NCBI GenBank assembly: GCA_963678675.1
Contig: OY783194.1
Span: 25,832,278-25,896,277, forward strand
DNA length: 64,000 bases
Reading direction: 5' to 3'
Source of the DNA: Xiphydria camelus
Taxonomy: Eukaryota > Arthropoda > Insecta > Hymenoptera > Xiphydriidae
The notes below the pieces were generated by a model. It saw only the letters and a list, made by a program, of their open reading frames with translations, was not told where the DNA came from and did no database searches. Position numbers and translations under genes: made by a program. Shown one piece after another: positions 59,205-64,000 of the stretch. Numbering within the stretch: position 1 is the stretch's first letter; each line of letters begins with the position of its first letter.

Positions 59205-59426
59205 TTAATGAGTTCCAACAGTTTTACCCCCTGGCAAATGATGTCCCATATATACGCATTTTGGACGCGTCCGCATTTTACCTCTATGATCCATATAATG
59301 AGATACTACGCATACTTCCCCTGGAAGGGCGCAGGGATAATCATAACAAAGATCCTTCTTCTGCTTCTTGACCCCGCCGACCGCGAAGATTGTCAACACC
59401 AGTACGAAAAATACGATGAACTTCAT
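59205..59426 (-). CDS. Small secreted four-cysteine peptide
   Basis: A 73-residue frame in one exon. It begins MKFIVFFVLVLTIFAVGG, a textbook signal peptide, then a basic stretch (KKQKK) and a short mature part with Cys at 27, 32, 39 and 57 (DLCYDYPCALPGEVCV ... RTRPKCV), allowing two disulphides. The C-x4-C-x6-C-x17-C pattern recalls small extracellular modules of insects, but I cannot name the family; defence, venom or another secreted role are all open. A TATA box lies 80-90 bases upstream and AATAAA just after the stop, so the whole unit is self-contained. The truncated 3' LTR ends about 65 bp past the poly(A) signal. The 136-codon frame on the opposite strand is a shadow. Confidence 0.65.
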   Translation of the reverse strand: MKFIVFFVLVLTIFAVGGVKKQKKDLCYDYPCALPGEVCVVSHYMDHRGKMRTRPKCVYMGHHLPGGKTVGTH

Positions 59427-59506
59427 ATTTCCAAATTGCCTTTAACAAACGACAATGCGATCCACTGGAATAGTAGATGTGTGTCGATTGACCCAACATT
59501 TACTGC

Positions 59507-59514
59507 CTTATATA
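59507..59514 (-). promoter_or_regulatory. TATA box of the secreted peptide gene
   Basis: tatataag on the minus strand, starting 88 bases before the ATG, placing a start site near 59483. This gives a short 5' leader. Confidence 0.6.
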
Positions 59515-59749
59515 CTCATCTCCGTCGTGCGTCACTAACAAAAATACTTATTATAATTGAACAGATGCTATGGACTATGCTAATCATCAACGTCATATTG
59601 TTTTAACTGAATAAATAAGACCACTTGTTATGTACCTACCTACAGTAAAACCTCGTTTATTGCAAGCCCCTCGAATCGTATGTTTCTCGTTTATTGCAAC
59701 TCGAGGGGGCTCCCTTTATATTAGAGGAAGGTTAGCTATTTAGGGTTAA

Positions 59750-60055
59750 GTATCTCGAAAACTATTGAGAAGTTATCGAGACATATTCCGGAAAAAATTT
59801 AGAGAATTTCAAGACGAAACGATTGGTTTTTATCTCATTTTGTTACGATCAATAGTTCTCAAGATATCTCATTTTGGACATAAATACGCGCCGTAGCGCT
59901 CTACAGCGCACTAAAAATTGATATTTCTCGATGGTTTTTCTTTTGTTTTAAAGGTAATGAAATATTGCAATCATCAGAAAGAAAAACTCGGATACTTGTA
60001 AAGAAAAGTGGACAACAAAATTAATTTTCTCGGCCCGTCTAGTGTACTAGAAGGC
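59750..60055. repeat. Diverged relative of the 40.8 and 43.0 kb repeat
   Basis: Shares tctcgaaaactattgagaag-type sequence and gacgaaacgattggttttta with the bodies of the doubled element (about 40820-40975 and 43015-43170), then diverges. Confidence 0.65.
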
Positions 60056-60283
60056 GCGCAAACGAACTGTTTACATGAGAAGTGACGTCACGATACCAGT
60101 GCCGCTCGGCCGGCTGTTTCAAGTGGGTGGAGTTTATCGCAAACTTTATTAATCTTTCACAGCTTAATTTGCGGGACGGTCCCCGTATGTACCAAAGGTC
60201 CTCGTAATGACCGTTAGACCCCTGAAGTGGTCCCGACAAGTACCTTTCCATAAAAATATATTTATGTGTATATATATATATAT

Positions 60284-60380
60284 ATGAAAAAAGATTTAAT
60301 GGACGTAAATAAATAATTACTTGCGACCCTGCAAGTAATTTTAAATATTGTAGATCCAACTGATTCTTTTTCTCTGCGTA
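60284..60380. mobile_element. MITE fragment, cacagagaaaa family
   Basis: Matches the right third of 20881-21137 (aaataattacttgcgaccct, ttctttttctctgcgta). Confidence 0.65.
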
Positions 60381-60382
60381 CA

Positions 60383-60617
60383 CACTGAGAAAAGAGATGT
60401 TTCAACATGGAGAAACTTGAATAGTAACGATTACCAGCCTTAATAGTAAATAGGTGATAGCTTCGACAATATTGTGTTGAATAATTTGCAACATAGTAAT
60501 GATTATCATTCGAATAGTGATGATCACTGTCCTGTAGATTACTCAACACGCGGATATTGTCGAAGCCGTCACCTATTTACTATTCTGCGTGATAATCGTT
60601 ACGGTTCAATTTTCTCC
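60383..60617. mobile_element. Palindromic MITE of the cactgagaaaa group
   Basis: The left end is cactgagaaaagagatgttt. Inverted inner blocks aatagtaaataggtgatagc and gtcacctatttactatt lie around a second inverted pair. The right tip is decayed. Confidence 0.65.
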
Positions 60618-60805
60618 GGACGCAGTATTTATTCATTTACATAAATTTAATCTCTGTTCATATCAATTAAATATTTCTCCCTTGCAATCACGTGCTATTT
60701 CACACGATTACAAACAAGAGATATTTAACTCTCTCATGAATGTGTAGCAACCCATAGTAGGTCTCTGTCTTTACGGATTTACCGCGTTTCAAGGGGACTA
60801 TACTA

Positions 60806-61035
60806 CACTAAAAGATAAAAATTGTAGGTATATTCAATTGAATCTGCATTTACGGGTGGGGGAATACAGAATTAGTTGCTCCGACTAATAAATTTGGTTA
60901 TAACGATTAACAACTATTTGAAGGAAACAGGCTGTAGTCCATTCGAGTCCAATTCTTCGTCCAAAAATAACTAGATCTGCATTCCCCACTCGTAACCGCC
61001 GATCTAGTTAAGTTTATTACATTTTTCTCTCAATG
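60806..61035. mobile_element. MITE related to 23225-23415
   Basis: Tips cactaaaag and tttttctctcaatg, TA on both sides. Shares gaatctgcatttacgggtgg and ggttataacgattaa with the copy at 23225-23415. Confidence 0.75.
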
Positions 61036-61257
61036 TAAGTATATTCGCTTCGTGCGTACCAAACTGTTACACTTTACTAAGTGTGTGTAATTGTAGATAC
61101 GTGCATATCCCCAGCACCGTCTGTTTGATGGAGCGGTACTTTTGTTGGACATTTGTTTTGCACGTATGCTGCCATACATGCTCACTGAAGTAAAGCAGTG
61201 TTCGTACGCACAGAGCGAATAAGGAAATGGCCCTTAGCGGGTTAATTGATACATATA

Positions 61258-61750
61258 CATCGAGAAAAAAATGTGGTAGATTTGACTAAATTAACGGTCA
61301 CGAGCGGAGTCACATAGATTTAGTTACTTGAACTAATAATTTGCTAGACTTGACTACAGTTTGTTTTCGTCAAACAATATTTCATCAATATAACGTCAGT
61401 GATGTGACTATACCTCCTATCTTCCAAAAACTCTAATTTCAGTTTATGCCGCCAAATTGTTTTGAAGGATATTGCGCATATTCCTAAATATATCTTATCT
61501 CACAATAATTACCGCACCATTAAATATTTTCTCAAAAACAATACCTCCTAACTACCTACCCTAATGGTAAAAGCAATAGGAAAACACTTTATTGTCTCCT
61601 GTAAAATTTGGTTAAAATAAGATAGGAGGTATTGTCACATCACTGACGATAATTAAATTATTTAATTCAAATAACTAAATCGGCGTTCCCGCCCCCCCCC
61701 CCCCTCCGACCGCTAATTTAGTCAACGTTACTATTTTTTCCCCTATGTAT
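61258..61750. mobile_element. MITE interrupted by a second MITE
   Basis: Outer ends gagaaaaaaatgtggtagat and the inverse-like ttagtcaacgttactatttt. A 255-bp element (61394-61648) is inserted in its middle. A poly-C run lies at about 61690-61703. Confidence 0.6.
61394..61648. mobile_element. Nested MITE with ATAA duplication
   Basis: The ends are cgtcagtgatgtgac and the exact inverse gtcacatcactgacg, followed inward by inverted acctcctatctt blocks. ATAA flanks both ends (61390-61393, 61649-61652). Confidence 0.8.
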
Positions 61751-61825
61751 GAAGAAATTTAACCGATGTAAATAAATAATTAATAATTTTTAGTAGATCC
61801 AACCAATATTTTTTCTATAAATTCG

Positions 61826-62897
61826 TTCGGATCAATTTTAAAGAGCTAATTGCGCAGAATCCAGTTCGATCGCACCGATCGAAGGTACATATCTAGCCTC
61901 GTCTTCAGAGCCTCGCGATGACACTGATCAGTGATCCAAATGCATCGATTAAAGATTCATTCTCGAGGTTAAAACCGCGTGATAAGTTCGCTCGAATCGT
62001 TTAAGTGGTCCAAGGCCGATCCTTTCCACGTCAATCTTAAGCGGCAACGTTTAAATAAAGTCAAACGAATGAGTTAAGAGATCGTTGCCTTTACGAGTGG
62101 ATCCACCGTGAGGTGATTCTCAGCGGTAAACGCGCCCCCTGATAAATATTCATGTCGTCGTGTATAAAGTTGACTCGGCGACGTCTCCGAGGCCCCAAAT
62201 CGTCGATCGACCGCGGAAGTTGCAGCGCCCGAGACGAGCGAGGAACATCGCGGAACAACACAGAGAAAGCTGACTAAACGGAGTTAGTCTAATTAGGTGG
62301 AGCGCACGGCTTCTGTGTTATGGGATAATTATGTGCCTATAGAGGCGCAGCGAGTGCACGGCGCCGAATATCTAGTCGGTCGGCGGGTACGCCTTGCCGC
62401 TTTGAAATTGGATTAACGTATAATTTTATAGCGGGCCATTGTGTGCGTGAATTTACGAGGCGAAACTGCGGCTCTTTTTATCCTCGGAGGCCCGACTGTA
62501 GCGGTAGTACTAAATTGTGAGTTACGTTATTGCGATCAGGTCGAAGTACCTGATTCGCGAAGGTAGAATTAATGGAAGTTGATAAGTTAAAAATTTGATT
62601 GGAATATAATTAAATTCATCTATCGCGGCTCCTTCTTAATTGAAATAACTAATTACCTCGTAGCCAGCAGAGTTTAAATAATGAAATTCCATATTGTCGG
62701 TTTTTCTTTTGAAAATAGTGATTAAAATTACCGATATCTTATATTTTCTTTAAAATACCGACCCAATATTTGTTTTAAGGTCGCAGTGAACATATGCCAG
62801 ACTTCGACATTTCATTTATACTTGATTAGATTACATATTTTCATTACTGTGATTCATTACATTCCGATAACAAATATCGCGTGAACTATATCGCATA
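61826..62897. other. Intergenic, nothing recognised
   Basis: Moderately GC-rich from about 61.9 to 62.5 kb, then AT-rich. No supported gene, RNA or repeat. Confidence 0.4.
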
Positions 62898-63400
62898 AGG
62901 TGAAGTGGGGTAAGTGTGTACAAGGGGCAAGTGTGTAACAAGCTCTGAAAATCTCAATATAGCATCAAATCGGCGCAACTTCCATTAGTTTTTGTTAAGT
63001 TGCGGTAATGCTTGTTCGCTTTTATTTTTATAACCGCACATGGTTCGTGCAATAAACTATATAACTGAAAAATTATAATTCCATCTTATATACCACATAG
63101 TCAAGTCTAACACACATACTCCACATCCCCCTAACGGCAAGCACATAAAAAATATGTGAGCTGCATGTACACACTTACCCCAAAGTTCCGGGAAAGTGTG
63201 TAGTACGAACATCATAGTATTTAAAAAATTGTAAATATTAAACTATTAGTTTTGATAGGGAACCATTAAAGCTTTTTAATCAGGAAGGCCCCAAGAGTGT
63301 ACAGCACCAAAGAGAGTTCAATAAATTCAGTTGTTTAGTTTTTACGACCATTCAAATTCCAACTTGCCGATTTTTACTACTCACTTACCCCACTTCACCT
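62898..63400. mobile_element. Non-coding DNA element, aggtgaagtggggtaagtg ends
   Basis: Inverted ends aggtgaagtggggtaagtg and cacttaccccacttcacct, flanked by TA (62896-62897, 63401-63402). Related ggggtaagtgtgt motifs recur inside. No coding frame. Confidence 0.8.
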
Positions 63401-63413
63401 TACGTCTATATAT

Positions 63414-63491
63414 TAGGTCTACAATTTTGCTTCCGCCGTTTTTCCATAGATGGATAATGGAAAAAACGGCGGAAGCAGTATTGTAGATCTA
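63414..63491. mobile_element. Short hairpin MITE, mariner-like ends (copy 2)
   Basis: A 78-bp nearly perfect hairpin: taggtctacaattttgcttc and cgccgtttttccat pair with the inverse after a short loop. Same family as 6141-6219 but better paired. Confidence 0.7.
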
Positions 63492-63965
63492 TTATTAATG
63501 ATATCATGATTCAAGGCGCAAGTAAATAAGTGCGTTTTTAATCCGCTATTTCTTTTTGTTTTGTAGAGCTCTTCTAAAGATATTGCTCCTTCGGTCATAG
63601 ACGTATGCTAAGGTTCACCTTTATATACTCTCTATTCTAAAGTATCTATAATACACTCGAAAGAATAATTTCGGTACGCGTATTTGTAGGTACACTTTTA
63701 CGAGTCTCATATTTTCCAATAAATTTCAATTCTGCCGAGCATCGCCGAGATCCCATAAACGGATCACTTCGTGACCTTTTCTCTAAGTGGCAGGTGCAAC
63801 CGAGTGCACGATGCACACACGCAACGCTTCTCAAACAACGATCAGAAATGCTTATCACGTGATGAGGAGCGAACTTAACCAGTGCCAATAACAATTCTTT
63901 CACGTACCATAAGTGGAGCCTGCGGAGAGACCGTTGCGAGGAGCCATGTTCGCTACAAGAAGCTA
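63492..63965. other. Intergenic, nothing recognised
   Basis: One 85-codon minus-strand frame (63646-63903) has no recognisable domain and poor start context; not called. Confidence 0.4.
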
Positions 63966-64000
63966 CACTGAAAAAAAAAGACTAAATTTTAATCCTAAAG
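63966..64000. mobile_element. Left end of a cactgaaaaa MITE, cut by the window edge
   Basis: A TA followed by cactgaaaaaaaaagactaa, the tip type of the other members. Confidence 0.45.

Noticed and set aside
59196..59606. 136-codon plus-strand frame over the secreted peptide gene
   Set aside because: No domain, and it is antisense to a gene with signal peptide, TATA box and poly(A) signal.

Overview
The window is insect nuclear DNA, most likely hymenopteran and possibly an ant. The pointers are a long-tailed chitin-binding cuticular protein gene, an AT-rich background, arthropod-type DNA transposons and tRNA-derived SINEs. The species call is an inference; nothing here fixes it. No bacterial genes, rRNA, intact tRNA or CRISPR array is present.

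Host genes are few. (1) At 30400-37487 (+) lie three 3' exons of a cuticular protein analogous to peritrophins (CPAP1 type): one six-cysteine CBM14 chitin-binding domain followed by about 1,600 residues of Gln/Asn/Ser/Thr-rich, mucin-like sequence. Its signal-peptide exon was not found. (2) At 59205-59426 (-) is a compact one-exon gene for a 73-residue secreted four-cysteine peptide, with its own TATA box and poly(A) signal. (3) At 1-430 (-) an unrecognised frame runs off the window edge. (4) At 17419-17531 (-) is a possible internal exon. Everything else that can be explained is mobile DNA.

Layout. 0-8.8 kb: a SINE, a broken Helitron-like gene, foldback elements and MITEs. 8866-16530: a 7.7 kb CACTA/EnSpm-like transposon with 23-bp inverted ends and two divergent spliced genes, an 864-residue transposase (+) and a 586-residue SAMD3-like accessory protein (-); both can be read through with phase-consistent splice sites and no frameshift. 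16.5-30 kb: MITEs, a local duplication, and nested foldback and terminal-repeat elements. 30.4-37.5 kb: the CPAP1 gene. 39.4-44.7 kb: a tandemly doubled repeat with minisatellite-like ends, hit by a solo LTR. 45.7-50.2 kb: a 4.5 kb near-perfect palindrome. 50.6-59.1 kb: a GC-rich LTR element with a gag gene, primer-binding site and polypurine tract but no pol. It carries a Harbinger-like insert in its LTR, and in its leader a palindromic element that holds a small two-exon gene and a second Harbinger copy. 59.7-64 kb: more MITEs.

The clearest mechanistic stories are insertions into insertions with readable target-site duplications: TA (CACTA element and several MITEs), TTA (Harbinger-like), TTAC, AATT, ATAA, and CATAT (solo LTR). 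In one case a MITE end appears to supply the splice acceptor of a transposon gene. All identifications come from reading motifs; no database search was run.
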